Notes under the pieces: model-generated
The model's input: the letters and a program-made list of their open reading frames with translations, nothing else
Databases searched by the model: none
Told to the model about the DNA's origin: nothing
NCBI RefSeq assembly: GCF_000016165.1
Contig: NC_009253.1
Location: 3,235,484-3,299,483, forward strand
Source: Desulforamulus reducens MI-1
GTDB taxonomy: Bacteria > Bacillota > Desulfotomaculia > Desulfotomaculales > Desulfotomaculaceae
Direction of reading: 5' to 3'
Length of the DNA: 64,000 nt
Position numbers and translations under genes: made by a program
In this document: one piece after another, positions 28,473 to 36,514 of the stretch
How the letters are laid out: the number at the start of each line of letters is the position of its first letter
Position numbering within the stretch: the stretch's first letter is position 1

Positions 28473-29177
28473 TTATTCAATCTTAGGAATAACCCCCAGC
28501 ACGGGAAGCTCTAAGTAACGTTCCACGTCATCTCCGGTCTTAATGGTTCGATCCAGGAACTCCAGTAAAAAGACAATCCCTAAGGCAACCATCAAGCCAA
28601 CGACTCCAGCAATGATGATGTTCAACTTTTTATTTGGCTTCACCGGTAAAGTGGGTACCACTGCGTGATCTATAATGTTAACGTTATCAACCTTCATGAT
28701 TTCTGTAACTTTACGAATAAAAACAACTGCGGTAAAATTGGCCAGCCTCGCTGCCCGCTCCGGGTCGATATCTTCCACCGTTATTTGGATTAATTGCGTA
28801 TCCTTTACCGGTTTAACATCGATACTCTGACTTAATTGCTCATAGGTCGTATTTATTTTTTCAGACTGCATTACCTTCTCCACCACTGTACGGCTCTTGG
28901 CAATTTGGCTATAGGTCTTAACTAGTTGGTTAGCCGTTAAAATATCATTATATTGCAACATCATGGCGTCTTGACCGGAATAGGTTTTGCCCACCATTAA
29001 AGTGGTAGATGCCTCATAGCGGGGGGTAAGTACAAAAAAACTGATAATTCCACTGGTCAGCATGGCAATTAAGGGGAGACTTATTAAAATCCATTTACCC
29101 TTTTTGATAATGCGCCAGATATCTCTTAGATCGATCACCTCAAAGTCATCTCTCGACTCTATTTTGTCGTCATTCAA
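28473..29177 (-). CDS. Wzz/CapA-type chain-length regulator and kinase activator
   Basis: A polysaccharide co-polymerase with two membrane helices: one after the N-terminal DLRDIWRIIKKGKWILISLP and one near the C-terminus (LNIIIAGVVGLMVALGIVFL), separated by an extracellular helical part. The cytoplasmic tail GVIPKIE activates the kinase. The frame is open to ATG 29201, but AAAGGAG lies 8 bases before a TTG at 29177, giving 234 residues starting at NDDKIESRDD. It is 10 bases from capB, so they form one unit. Confidence 0.92.
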   Translation of the reverse strand: MNDDKIESRDDFEVIDLRDIWRIIKKGKWILISLPLIAMLTSGIISFFVLTPRYEASTTLMVGKTYSGQDAMMLQYNDILTANQLVKTYSQIAKSRTVVEKVMQSEKINTTYEQLSQSIDVKPVKDTQLIQITVEDIDPERAARLANFTAVVFIRKVTEIMKVDNVNIIDHAVVPTLPVKPNKKLNIIIAGVVGLMVALGIVFLLEFLDRTIKTGDDVERYLELPVLGVIPKIE

Positions 29178-29482
29178 GTCAAAGTCTCCTTTACTATGCA
29201 TAATTATTTGAATAATACGACATTAAACATGCTATTCCTTCATAACGGAAATAATATTTTATCTTTATTTTTCAATTAAATATATCTGTATAAAGATTAC
29301 TATGTAACCACCAGGTACTTCGACTAATTACTTCGAAATACGACATTATATTTTCTCAAAGGCTGAAAAATCATAAAATAACAAAAAAATAAACCCTCCG
29401 TCGGTGTGTGACCTTGGAAGGTTCGGATCTCGCTTTACATGCCAGGGTACTACTTTAAACCTCTTGTTGTAACAGCAGCCAA
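29178..29482. other. intergenic region between galE and the capAB operon
   Basis: No coding sequence is evident. It is AT-rich, as expected for the capAB promoter. A 12-base direct repeat AATACGACATTA occurs at 29214-29225 and 29337-29348. The end near 29390-29480 is GC-richer and has a small ACCTTccAAGGT palindrome that may belong to the 3' end of galE transcription. No clear terminator is seen. Confidence 0.4.
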
Positions 29483-30496
29483 CTACTCCGCATAACCCTT
29501 TGGGTTATTTGACTGCCAATTCCAGGTATCCGTACACATTTCCTCAATACCTCTTTCAGCAACCCAATGGAGTTCTATTCTGGCCCTTTCAGGATTTGCG
29601 TAGCACATGGCTACATCGCCAGGTCGTCGGTCCACAACAGTATAGGGAACCTTCCTGCCAGAAGCTTTTTCAAAAGCTTTGATCATCTCGAGAACACTGT
29701 AGCCTCTTCCTGTACCAAGATTATAGGCATCCAAACCCGTTGTCGGTAAGATCTTCTCCAGAGCTCTCAAGTGCCCTATGGCTAGATCCACAACATGGAT
29801 ATAATCCCTAACTCCAGTGCCATCGGGTGTTGGATAGTCATTACCAAAGACCCTGAGTTCTTTCAGTTTGCCAACTGCAACTTGAGAAATATAAGGCATG
29901 AGATTGTTGGGAATTCCCTGGGGATCTTCACCAATAAGGCCACTCTGGTGTGCACCTATGGGATTAAAATAGCGCAGCAGGGCAATACTCCAGTCATTGT
30001 CTGACAGATAAAGGTCCCCCAGTATTTCCTCAATCATTAACTTTGTACGACCATAGGGGTTAGTGGCACTGAGCGGAAAGTCCTCGGAGATGGGTACACT
30101 TTTGGGGTCACCATAAACCGTAGCCGAGGAGCTAAAGACTAGCTTCTTCACACCATGCTTTTGCATGGTCTCACAAAGAATAAGTGTACCGGTAATATTG
30201 TTGTGATAATAACGAAGGGGTATTGCCACAGACTCTCCCACTGCCTTAAGCCCGGCAAAATGGATGACAGCCTCTATCTGGTTTTCTAAGAATACCTTTG
30301 CAAGCTCTGCTTGCTCTAAAACATCAACCTTGTAAAATTTTAATTCTCGACCAGTAATTTCTCTGATACGCCTTAAAACCTCTGGCTTACTATTCGAAAG
30401 GTTATCCACCACTACTACCTCATACCCCGCCTTGAGCAGTTCCACACAGGTATGGCTACCGATATATCCTACTCCTCCTGTAACCAATATAGACAT
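29483..30496 (-). CDS. galE: UDP-glucose 4-epimerase
   Basis: Interconverts UDP-glucose and UDP-galactose, feeding surface polysaccharide synthesis. An extended SDR of 337 residues: NAD-binding [11 protein letters not shown], catalytic [10 protein letters not shown] with Tyr-Lys in NPYGRTK, and the C-terminal [19 protein letters not shown] lies before the ATG at 30496; upstream in-frame codons lack a ribosome site. Single gene, minus strand. Confidence 0.95.
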   Translation of the reverse strand: MSILVTGGVGYIGSHTCVELLKAGYEVVVVDNLSNSKPEVLRRIREITGRELKFYKVDVLEQAELAKVFLENQIEAVIHFAGLKAVGESVAIPLRYYHNNITGTLILCETMQKHGVKKLVFSSSATVYGDPKSVPISEDFPLSATNPYGRTKLMIEEILGDLYLSDNDWSIALLRYFNPIGAHQSGLIGEDPQGIPNNLMPYISQVAVGKLKELRVFGNDYPTPDGTGVRDYIHVVDLAIGHLRALEKILPTTGLDAYNLGTGRGYSVLEMIKAFEKASGRKVPYTVVDRRPGDVAMCYANPERARIELHWVAERGIEEMCTDTWNWQSNNPKGYAE

Positions 30497-30645
30497 TTTA
30501 ATTCCCTCCATTAATATAAAAACCTTTAGCAACAACCCAAAGGGATATATTGGCTGCTAGTTCTCTTGCAATATTATATCTTACCGATTGATGCCAATCA
30601 TAGTCCCTATGGGCAAAAATCCCTACCAATGCCCGGTACACAAAT

Positions 30646-30694
30646 AAAAAAGACAATAACCGTGCAGCAACACTACAGGGTCATTGTCTTTTTT
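30646..30694. repeat. hairpin between divergent galE and SDR genes
   Basis: AAAAAAGACAATAACC and GGTCATTGTCTTTTTT pair (one mismatch) around GTGCAGCAACACTACAG. It looks like a bidirectional terminator, but both flanking genes point away from it, so it ends no visible transcript. The loop resembles the hairpin at 34968-34998, so both may be relics of one dispersed element. Confidence 0.5.
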
Positions 30695-30806
30695 AATTAT
30701 AGATACTACCAATTATGTTTCGGTATGCGAAAGTTAAATATCTTTTATGAACTGTTCTATTAATTGTATTAAAATATAAAGTATAAAGGGAAAGGAGGAG
30801 AATAGG

Positions 30807-31580
30807 ATGAATTTGTTTGATTTATCAGGTAAAGTTGCGGTTATTACCGGAGCATCCAGCGGTTTAGGAGCCGATGCGGCAAGGGCCTACGCTGCACAAG
30901 GTGCTGATGTGGCCCTTTTAGCCAGAAGGAAAACAAAACTCGATCAGGTTGTGAAGGAAATTGAAGCCACCGGCAAAAAAGCCATTGCCGTACAGTGTGA
31001 CGTTTCTAACGAGGAAAACGTTAAACAAGCCGTTGAAGAAATATTGTCTCATTACGGTAAAATTGACATTCTGCTTAATAATGCCGGCATTGCAATTAAA
31101 GGTTCTGTGGAAAACATGACGGTAGAACAATGGGATACTGCGATGGATATTAATGTAAAAGGTATTTTTTTGATGTGTAAATATATCGTTCCTCAGATGA
31201 AGCAGCGTAAGTATGGAAAGATTATCAACGTTGCTTCTGTCAATGCGATTATAGCAGATAAGGCCGAACCACTGGTTCGCCACTCTTATAATACATCGAA
31301 AAGTGCAGTGCTTGGCTTAACCACTGGTATGGCAGTTTCTCTGGCCCAGTATGGGATTACTGTTAACGCAGTGGGCCCAGGCCTTTTTGAATCGGAGATG
31401 ACTGCGGATACTTTATTTAAGGAAGAAAGCTTCCTGCAGATGTACAACTCACTTTGCCCGGCTTCCAGACCGGGGCGTAAAGGCGAGCTTAATGGACCAA
31501 TTTTATTCTTTTCTTCTGATGCATCCAGTTATACCACTGGACAGTTTATTACAGTGGATGGCGGATTGACTGCGGTTTAG
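30807..31580 (+). CDS. short-chain dehydrogenase/reductase (FabG-like)
   Basis: A 257-residue classical SDR. TGASSGLGADAARAYA binds NAD(P); NNAG is present as LLNNAGIAIKG; catalytic Ser in NVASVNA and Tyr-Lys in SYNTSKSAVLG; the end TGQFITVDGG is standard. Gluconate 5-dehydrogenase or glucose dehydrogenase-like members look most similar, but the substrate is not decided by sequence. AAAGGAGG precedes the ATG. Single gene with its own terminator. Confidence 0.88.
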   Translation: MNLFDLSGKVAVITGASSGLGADAARAYAAQGADVALLARRKTKLDQVVKEIEATGKKAIAVQCDVSNEENVKQAVEEILSHYGKIDILLNNAGIAIKGSVENMTVEQWDTAMDINVKGIFLMCKYIVPQMKQRKYGKIINVASVNAIIADKAEPLVRHSYNTSKSAVLGLTTGMAVSLAQYGITVNAVGPGLFESEMTADTLFKEESFLQMYNSLCPASRPGRKGELNGPILFFSSDASSYTTGQFITVDGGLTAV

Positions 31581-31597
31581 TAGCCCCTATGAAAGAA

Positions 31598-31636
31598 ACA
31601 TCCCCTACCAAGGTCGCCTTGGTAGGGGATGTTTTT
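31598..31636 (+). terminator. strong terminator after the SDR gene
   Basis: ACATCCCCTACCAAGG and CCTTGGTAGGGGATGT pair perfectly over 16 bp around TCG, followed by TTTTT. Confidence 0.92.
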
Positions 31637-31673
31637 AAACCTTTTAAAATATTGGCATCAAAGTAATATTAAT

Positions 31674-32300
31674 TTACCCATTTAAATATTTTTCTGTTTC
31701 ATTACGAAGGTCTATTATTAATTTAAAAACGCTGTCATCTGGTTCTTTTTTTGCTTCGTTCTCCAGATACTCAAAATCAATTTCTTCATATTGAGCATTC
31801 ATAAGTAATAAGGACCATTCTCTATCCCCGGATGAATTCCAGTAAACGGCTGCTCTGGCCCGGTCTAAAATAAGGTCTTCGATACCGATTACATAGACAT
31901 GAAAACCTTCTTCTATGGTTACCTGTATAATTCGATCCATAGAACCGGCTAGTATATCATCTGGGATCTCAATGGGTAGACCTAGTTCTTCGTGGTACCA
32001 GTGTCGGAAACCTTGTCCTTTTGCAAAACTAAGCTCCTCAAAAATTTCCCTTGCTAACTCACGTCCGCTTAATACAATATCTACGTCAACTGTAGTATAT
32101 TGACCTAATGTGTAGATCTCCACAGCATGACCGCCAACTATAATCGGTTTTATTCCTACTTTTTCAAGGAGGTATGTGAGATAACTTATAGCTTTGATAT
32201 TTTTATGAAATGTCTCTAGGGGTAGTTCCTGTAAAGTACTAATTTTATTTTTGATAAGCTGTATGTCAGTCTTAGAGATATAGTCTCCAATTCCGGCCAT
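31674..32300 (-). CDS. nucleotidyltransferase-like protein (AbiEii/DUF6036 style)
   Basis: A 208-residue protein. The segment IIVGGHAVEIYT, then TTVDVDIVLSG, fits the minimal nucleotidyltransferase fold (a GG-H variant of GS followed by DxD) found in AbiEii-type toxins and DUF6036 proteins. Downstream DLILDRARAAVYWNSSGDRE matches the helix region of that family, which usually ends with a Lys/Arg-Asp pair. It overlaps a 76-residue gene by 29 bases. The pair looks like a toxin-antitoxin or abortive-infection unit; which member is toxic is unknown. Confidence 0.65.
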   Translation of the reverse strand: MAGIGDYISKTDIQLIKNKISTLQELPLETFHKNIKAISYLTYLLEKVGIKPIIVGGHAVEIYTLGQYTTVDVDIVLSGRELAREIFEELSFAKGQGFRHWYHEELGLPIEIPDDILAGSMDRIIQVTIEEGFHVYVIGIEDLILDRARAAVYWNSSGDREWSLLLMNAQYEEIDFEYLENEAKKEPDDSVFKLIIDLRNETEKYLNG

Positions 32301-32502
32301 TTTTCACTAAAATCCTTTCATTTTTTAAACGTTGTATATGCTTTCTTAATGACTTTACTAATAATATAGTTTCTTCCGGATTTCTTAAACCTCTTTTTGC
32401 ACGATCTTCTTTTGATACACTGGTAATAGTGGTTAGTTGTAACTTTCTAGTTTTTTTTCTTGTCTTATCATTGACCAGCTGATCAAAGGTAAAACGCTTC
32501 AT
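32272..32502 (-). CDS. 76-residue partner of the nucleotidyltransferase
   Basis: A small basic protein (MKRFTFDQLVNDKTRKKTRK ... LRKHIQRLKNERILVKNGRN). The middle SKEDRAKRGLRNPEETILLV could fold as a short helix-turn-helix. AAGGTG lies 6 bases before ATG 32502; the longer open frame upstream has no ribosome site. It precedes and overlaps the nucleotidyltransferase, the usual antitoxin-first order. Family not recognised. Confidence 0.55.
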   Translation of the reverse strand: MKRFTFDQLVNDKTRKKTRKLQLTTITSVSKEDRAKRGLRNPEETILLVKSLRKHIQRLKNERILVKNGRNWRLYL

Positions 32503-32572
32503 AATCATCACCTTACCATACATTATAGCATCACAAGGTATAAACAACCAATTTACATAGTAAATATTTCTA

Positions 32573-32885
32573 TTAAACATAGCTAAGGAAGTAAGTTTTT
32601 ATCTTTGTAAGTTCCGATACAAGGATTTTGTTCTCATCATCAGTGATAATTCCTAGAATTGTTTCATTTACTATATCATATTTTTTCGCCCTACAGATAG
32701 AGTATTCTGAAGCAAAGAAAATAAGATAATCTTGGCTTATCCACCAATCCAATATCTTATTTTAAAAAGACCTTGATAATTCGATTTCTTTCAGAAGTTT
32801 CATACCTTTTTAGTTTCTTTCGATACCTTGTTAAATCCGGAATAAAATCTTGCCCATTTTCATAATAGATTGTGCTGCATAGCGG
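32573..32885 (-). pseudogene. degraded coding remnant, unidentified
   Basis: Two adjacent minus-strand pieces look coding but are in different frames. The upstream piece (to a stop at 32757) reads IYYENGQDFIPDLTRYRKKL then KRYETSERNRIIKV; the downstream piece (from about 32752 to 32573) reads DWWISQDYLIFFASEYSICR then AKKYDIVNETILG and ends FLSYV. A frameshift in one former gene would explain this. No family is recognised. It fills most of the gap between the NTase pair and phd/doc. Confidence 0.3.
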
Positions 32886-32898
32886 CATGAAGGTTTTA

Positions 32899-32936
32899 GG
32901 AGGAATTGGAAGTCAATGAGGGCTTCTGGTTCCTCC
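32899..32936 (+). repeat. REP-like hairpin, type A, copy 1 (flankless)
   Basis: GGAGGAATTGGAAG and CTTCTGGTTCCTCC form the type A stem. The conserved 5' flank (GTGGGGACTGTCCCC) is absent, so only the hairpin survives. Same orientation as all other copies. Confidence 0.7.
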
Positions 32937-32950
32937 CCGGGAGATATTTA

Positions 32951-32983
32951 TTTAGGATGAATTCATCCTAAATAGTATATAAT
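32951..32983 (+). promoter_or_regulatory. phd/doc promoter with palindromic operator
   Basis: A perfect 22-base palindrome (half TTTAGGATGAA, 32951-32972) directly precedes TATAAT (32978-32983). It covers the -35 area, as expected for autorepression by the Phd antitoxin, which binds such palindromes and is modulated by the Doc ratio. Confidence 0.8.
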
Positions 32984-33015
32984 AGACCTAAGATATAATA
33001 AGGCAGGTGTTTCTT

Positions 33016-33255
33016 ATGGATATTAGCACGGATTGTATTGTAAGCATATCAGATGCCAATCAAAATTTTTCTAAGGTTGCTCGCCTAGTTGATGAAAAGA
33101 AAAAAGTAATTGTGATGAAAAATAATAAACCCCGTTATCTAATTATTGATTTTGATGACTACGAGGCCCAGGTATTAGAGGAACAGAGGCTTAATAAGAT
33201 CGCGAATGATATTTTAGAAAAGAACTTTAATGCGTTTAAGAGGTTAGCTGAATGA
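33016..33255 (+). CDS. phd: Phd/YefM-family antitoxin
   Basis: A 79-residue antitoxin. The N-terminal DNA-binding half (ISDANQNFSKVARLVDEKKK) and VIVMKNNKPRYLIIDFDDYE are typical of Phd; the acidic/helical C-terminus wraps the toxin. AAGGCAGG lies before ATG 33016. Its stop overlaps the doc start by 4 bases (ATGA), and a perfect palindromic operator covers the promoter. Confidence 0.9.
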   Translation: MDISTDCIVSISDANQNFSKVARLVDEKKKVIVMKNNKPRYLIIDFDDYEAQVLEEQRLNKIANDILEKNFNAFKRLAE

Positions 33256-33641
33256 AATGGTTGCCAATTGATTATATTCTAAAATTGCATGAAAAAATGA
33301 TCCTAAAAACGGGTGGATCCCCAGGCGTACGAGATATTAACTTGCTCCTATCGGCCGTTTTTAATGCCCATGCTTCCTTTGGTGGACAGGATCTTTACCC
33401 TAACATAGAAAGTAAAGTCGCTGCTGTTTGCCATGGGATTATTAATAATCACCCATTCGTAGATGGAAATAAGAGAATGGGGATTTACTTAATGCTGATC
33501 TTGTTAGAGTATAACGATTATCACATATCGTACTACGAAGATGAGCTGGTAGACCTGGGCCTTGCCATTGCAGAGAGTATTTTGTCCAAGGAGTACATCG
33601 CTCGATGGATTAAAGAACATAACACTACAAAAATGGGATAA
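33252..33641 (+). CDS. doc: Doc-family Fic-fold toxin
   Basis: A 129-residue toxin. The Fic-like motif HPFVDGNKR (about 66-74) matches the Doc consensus HxFx(D/N)(G/A)NKR, the active site that phosphorylates elongation factor Tu. The N-terminal part LHEKMILKTGGSPGVRDINL is also typical. It is coupled to phd. The module lies between REP-like copies A1 and A2. Confidence 0.92.
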   Translation: MKWLPIDYILKLHEKMILKTGGSPGVRDINLLLSAVFNAHASFGGQDLYPNIESKVAAVCHGIINNHPFVDGNKRMGIYLMLILLEYNDYHISYYEDELVDLGLAIAESILSKEYIARWIKEHNTTKMG

Positions 33642-33752
33642 CAAAATCCTAACTACGTCCTGTGCAGCAACGCTTAATATGGCCTTGTTCTTGGAATGGA
33701 TTTTAGTAGAAGACCTCCTACCTCTACCAAATCCATTAGAGGTTCCTGGTTC

Positions 33753-33848
33753 TACTTTAGTTCGTTAAGTTATTAACGTAAGTGGGGACTGTCCCCTTTT
33801 GGGAGGAATTGGAAGTCCCGGAAGGGCTTCCGGTTCCTCCCTCGAGCA
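33753..33848 (+). repeat. REP-like element, type A, copy 2 (cuts comM)
   Basis: Complete copy: TACTTTAGTTCGTTAAGTT, AACGTAAGTGGGGACTGTCC, CCTTTT, hairpin GGAGGAATTGGAAG/CTTCCGGTTCCTCC, end CTCGAGCA. It lies inside the comM frame and supplies its last 28 or so codons. Confidence 0.9.
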
Positions 33849-34596
33849 CTTCAAGCGCTTCTTCCTCAGTCATATCAGGAAGAATGGTATCCATTCTTTT
33901 AGCGATCATAGACTTGCCACAGCCTGGGGATCCGCTCATCAGTATGTTATGCCCTCCGGCCGCAGCAACAACGATATGCTGGATCAACACATCTTGCCCC
34001 TGTACATCCTGAAAATCAATCACTCTTTTTTTTACCTGGGTTTGGTCACTTATTTTCAAGGCCGGCACCTCATAAGCTTTTCTGCCTTCGAGATACTCAA
34101 CCACTGACTTTAGATCATTAAAACCCAATACTTCAATACCTTGCACGAGGGATGCTTCCCTTATATTTTCCTCAGGAACAATTAGTTTCGTTATACCTGC
34201 ATCCCTGGCCGCAATAGCCATCGGCAATACTCCACCACAGGGACGCAAAAAAGCATTAAAAGACAATTCTCCAATAAAGCCATAGCCAGTTAACATCTCC
34301 CTGCCAACCATCGCCTGGTTGGTACCAACCAAAAGTCCAATCGCCATGCTAAGATCAAAATGAGAGCCACTTTTTTTAATATCCCCGGGGGCTAGATTAA
34401 TAGCTATTTTCATTTTAGGAAATTCATAACCAGCATAATTAATAGCTGCTTCCAAGCGCTGACGGGATTCCTTAATAGCCGTATCACCAAGCCCTACAAT
34501 GGTTATGGAGGGGTGCCCATACATGGTTACCGTTTCTACCTCTACCTGATAACCGTCAATTCCGGCAATGGCAAAGGAGTTAATTACTGTCGCCAT
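33757..34596 (-). pseudogene. comM: truncated ComM/YifB AAA+ helicase
   Basis: ComM-family Mg-chelatase-like AAA+ helicase acting in natural transformation. The first ~250 of about 510 residues are good: the N-terminal domain (AIAGIDGYQVEVETV, INLAPGDIKKSGSHFDL) and Walker A GSPGCGKSMIAKRM. At EEALEVL the reading frame runs into a type A REP-like element, which supplies a foreign tail (EGGTGSPSGTSNSSQKGTVP) and a stop. Walker B, sensor and C-terminal domains are missing and are not found nearby, so the gene should be inactive. Confidence 0.85.
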
Positions 34597-34873
34597 CTAC
34601 TTCATCCCCTTTAGGCGTGAAATTAATAAACTTTAAAGGCTGTTCTACAAATTGCCGATAATTTTTGACCCGTGGGGGAGAAAAACAACCCAATATTTTT
34701 TCGGTGGTGGTAAGTTGATCCTGATGGTCGCCCATATATACGTTATAACTACTCCACTTGTATAAATCAGGGCGGGGTTCAATATTTGCCCTTACGGGGT
34801 TTAGACGATGATTCCCCCGACACATGATATGATAAACGGCACCCGGATACCAAATACGGTTCTTACGTGGCAC
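34580..34873 (-). pseudogene. REP-associated tyrosine transposase (RAYT) with catalytic core deleted
   Basis: The N-terminus VPRKNRIWYPGAVYHIMCRG NHR is the start of a Y1/IS200-like transposase of the REP-associated class. It joins directly (about 34804/34805) to LNPVRANIEPRPDLYKWSSY, which belongs well past the active site. The intervening part, with the HUH pair (usually MxNHxH) and catalytic Tyr, is missing. The C-terminus runs 17 bases into the comM start. Such enzymes move REP palindromes; this dead copy sits among palindromic elements and is a plausible former mover of them. Confidence 0.8.
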
Positions 34874-34967
34874 AATTACCACCACCTAATTCATTAATTG
34901 TTTAATAATTCTTTTAATAACAGCAATTTTCCTTTATTTTACATGGATTATTTAGATATATAACAAA

Positions 34968-34998
34968 AATGACCGTTGCAGCGCTACATGATCATTCT
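34968..34998. repeat. small hairpin resembling the one at 30646
   Basis: AATGACC and GATCATT arms enclose GTTGCAGCGCTACAT; the loop core GCAGC-CTACA is shared with the element at 30646-30694. The rest of 34874-35126 shows no gene. Confidence 0.4.
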
Positions 34999-35126
34999 TC
35001 TAGGGAACCCTTTGGATGGCGAATATCCCTATCAAAAATGAGAAATTATCTTTGATAGCAAAACATTCCTTTTATATATAGGACATCCTCAACTTGATCC
35101 AGTATGCGGATGAGAAGAGGATGTTG

Positions 35127-35162
35127 CAACACCTCCGCAGAAGCAACCCAGCGGAGGTGTTG
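35127..35162. repeat. perfect 12-bp hairpin just before REP copy A3
   Basis: CAACACCTCCGC and GCGGAGGTGTTG pair perfectly around AGAAGCAACCCA. A longer, weaker stem (CATCCTC ... GAGGATG) lies to its left. It ends 7 bases before the start of REP copy A3. Confidence 0.6.
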
Positions 35163-35168
35163 ATCGAA

Positions 35169-35264
35169 TACTTTAGTTCGTTAAGTTGGTAACGCAAGTG
35201 GGGACTGTCCCCTTTTAGGAGGAATTGGAAGTCCCGGGAGGGCTTCCGGTTCCTCCCTCGAGCA
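35169..35264 (+). repeat. REP-like element, type A, copy 3
   Basis: Complete: TACTTTAGTTCGTTAAGTTG, GTAACGCAAGTGGGGACTGT, CCCCTTTT, the GGAGGAATTGGAAG hairpin, CTCGAGCA. It abuts type B copy 1. Confidence 0.92.
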
Positions 35265-35354
35265 GTGCCTGGTTCCGTCCGCTGGCAACTTTTCATGCCC
35301 GTTTAACAATCTCATGCGAAGACGGTACCTGGCACCGTCTAGCTAGCCTTTCAT
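35265..35354 (+). repeat. dispersed repeat, type B, copy 1
   Basis: Begins GTGCCTGGTTCCGTCCGCTG, continues CATGCCCGTTTAACAATCTC and GAAGACGGTACCTGGCACCG, and ends TCTAGCTAGCCTTTCAT. It matches the copy at 36515-36605 with few differences. The two copies flank the Rpn nuclease gene in the same orientation. Confidence 0.9.
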
Positions 35355-35476
35355 AGCTCGGCCGCACTGCCAAGCGTAATGGTAACTGGGAGGTTACCAC
35401 TTTTATCTTCATTAATAAAATGCATCCTGATATAATAATGGAAACGGTAACAAAAGCAGAGAAACGGGGTGACAGC

Positions 35477-36400
35477 TTGACCCAACAGATGGAGATCAAC
35501 CGTACCAACGATTATGCCTTTAAAAGAATTATGGGATCAGAAGAAGGTAAAGAAGCACTTATTGGTTTTCTAAATGCTGTGCTAAAACCTTTAAAGGGGC
35601 AAGAACTAACATCTGTGGAACTGCTGGATCGAGAGATTGATCCAAAATACTTATTGGACAGAGCTGCCCGGTTAGACATATTAGCCAGAACTACAAACGG
35701 TATGTTAATCAATATTGAAGTCCAAATTAACAATCGTTACAACATTGATAAGCGTACACTCTTTTATTGGGCCGGTCTCTACCACGGGCAATTAACCAGC
35801 GGACAGAACTTTATCTACCTAAGAAAAACCATTACCATTAACATATTAGGATTTGACTGGTTCAGTGACAGAAACAAATACCACCATACCTTCCACATTC
35901 GTGAAGATTCCACCGGAGAGTTGCTGATCGACGACCTGGAAATTCATTTTCTTGAATTACCCAAGATAAAAAGAATCAAGAGAAAGCCCCAAAATAATTT
36001 AGAAGAGTGGCTGATGTATTTCAACAACCTTCAGGGTGAAGAAATGGAGGAGATTGCCATGACAAATCCGGGAATTCGCAGAGCAATAACCATAGAGCAA
36101 ATCTTCTATAAAAACCAGAAAGAACGTAGACTTTACGAGCTAAGAGAAAAGGCTGTTAGGGATGAAGTTTCTATGGTAGCAGGTGCGAGAGCTGAGGGGT
36201 TAGCTGAAGGAGAGGCTAAAGGCCAAAGAGAGGCTATTTGTAAGTACCTGAGCGCCAGATTTTCCGACTTATCTCTTAACCTTCAAGCCCAGGTGAGAAA
36301 TATCAACAACCTATCTGCTCTAGATAAAATCATCAATCAAATATACACCGTTAACAGCCTGGAAGAAGCCGAGGCTATTGTGCAAGAAGCAATGAATTAA
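35477..36400 (+). CDS. Rpn-type PD-(D/E)XK nuclease (recombination-promoting, transposase_31-like)
   Basis: A 307-residue protein. The start INRTNDYAFKRIMGSEEGKE, the catalytic RLDILARTTNGMLINIEVQ (Asp ... Glu-x-Gln of the PD-(D/E)XK fold) and the C-terminal EGLAEGEAKGQREA are diagnostic of Rpn/PD-(D/E)XK 'transposase' family nucleases, which promote recA-independent recombination. TTG 35477 has GGGGTGA upstream; ATG 35489 is an alternative, and an open frame extends to ATG 35420 without a ribosome site. It stands between two direct type B repeats. Confidence 0.85.
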   Translation: MTQQMEINRTNDYAFKRIMGSEEGKEALIGFLNAVLKPLKGQELTSVELLDREIDPKYLLDRAARLDILARTTNGMLINIEVQINNRYNIDKRTLFYWAGLYHGQLTSGQNFIYLRKTITINILGFDWFSDRNKYHHTFHIREDSTGELLIDDLEIHFLELPKIKRIKRKPQNNLEEWLMYFNNLQGEEMEEIAMTNPGIRRAITIEQIFYKNQKERRLYELREKAVRDEVSMVAGARAEGLAEGEAKGQREAICKYLSARFSDLSLNLQAQVRNINNLSALDKIINQIYTVNSLEEAEAIVQEAMN

Positions 36401-36514
36401 GAAAATAGAATCCCTATTTTTATCTAGTACTTAGTTGGCCAGAAAGCCAGAAGCAATTCGCCCCTGATTTTACGGCCCTTTACCTTGCTCCCTTTTTTAT
36501 CCAGCGACAGGGGC

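Noticed and set aside
29390-29480. Second c-di-GMP or other riboswitch near galE/capAB
   Set aside because: The CCTCCGTCGG-rich stretch lacks the AGGCAAACC and CCACGGGCC blocks; no aptamer consensus is seen.
30536-30806. Small gene in the galE/SDR gap (65-codon frame)
   Set aside because: It reads through the 30646-30694 hairpin and has no ribosome site.
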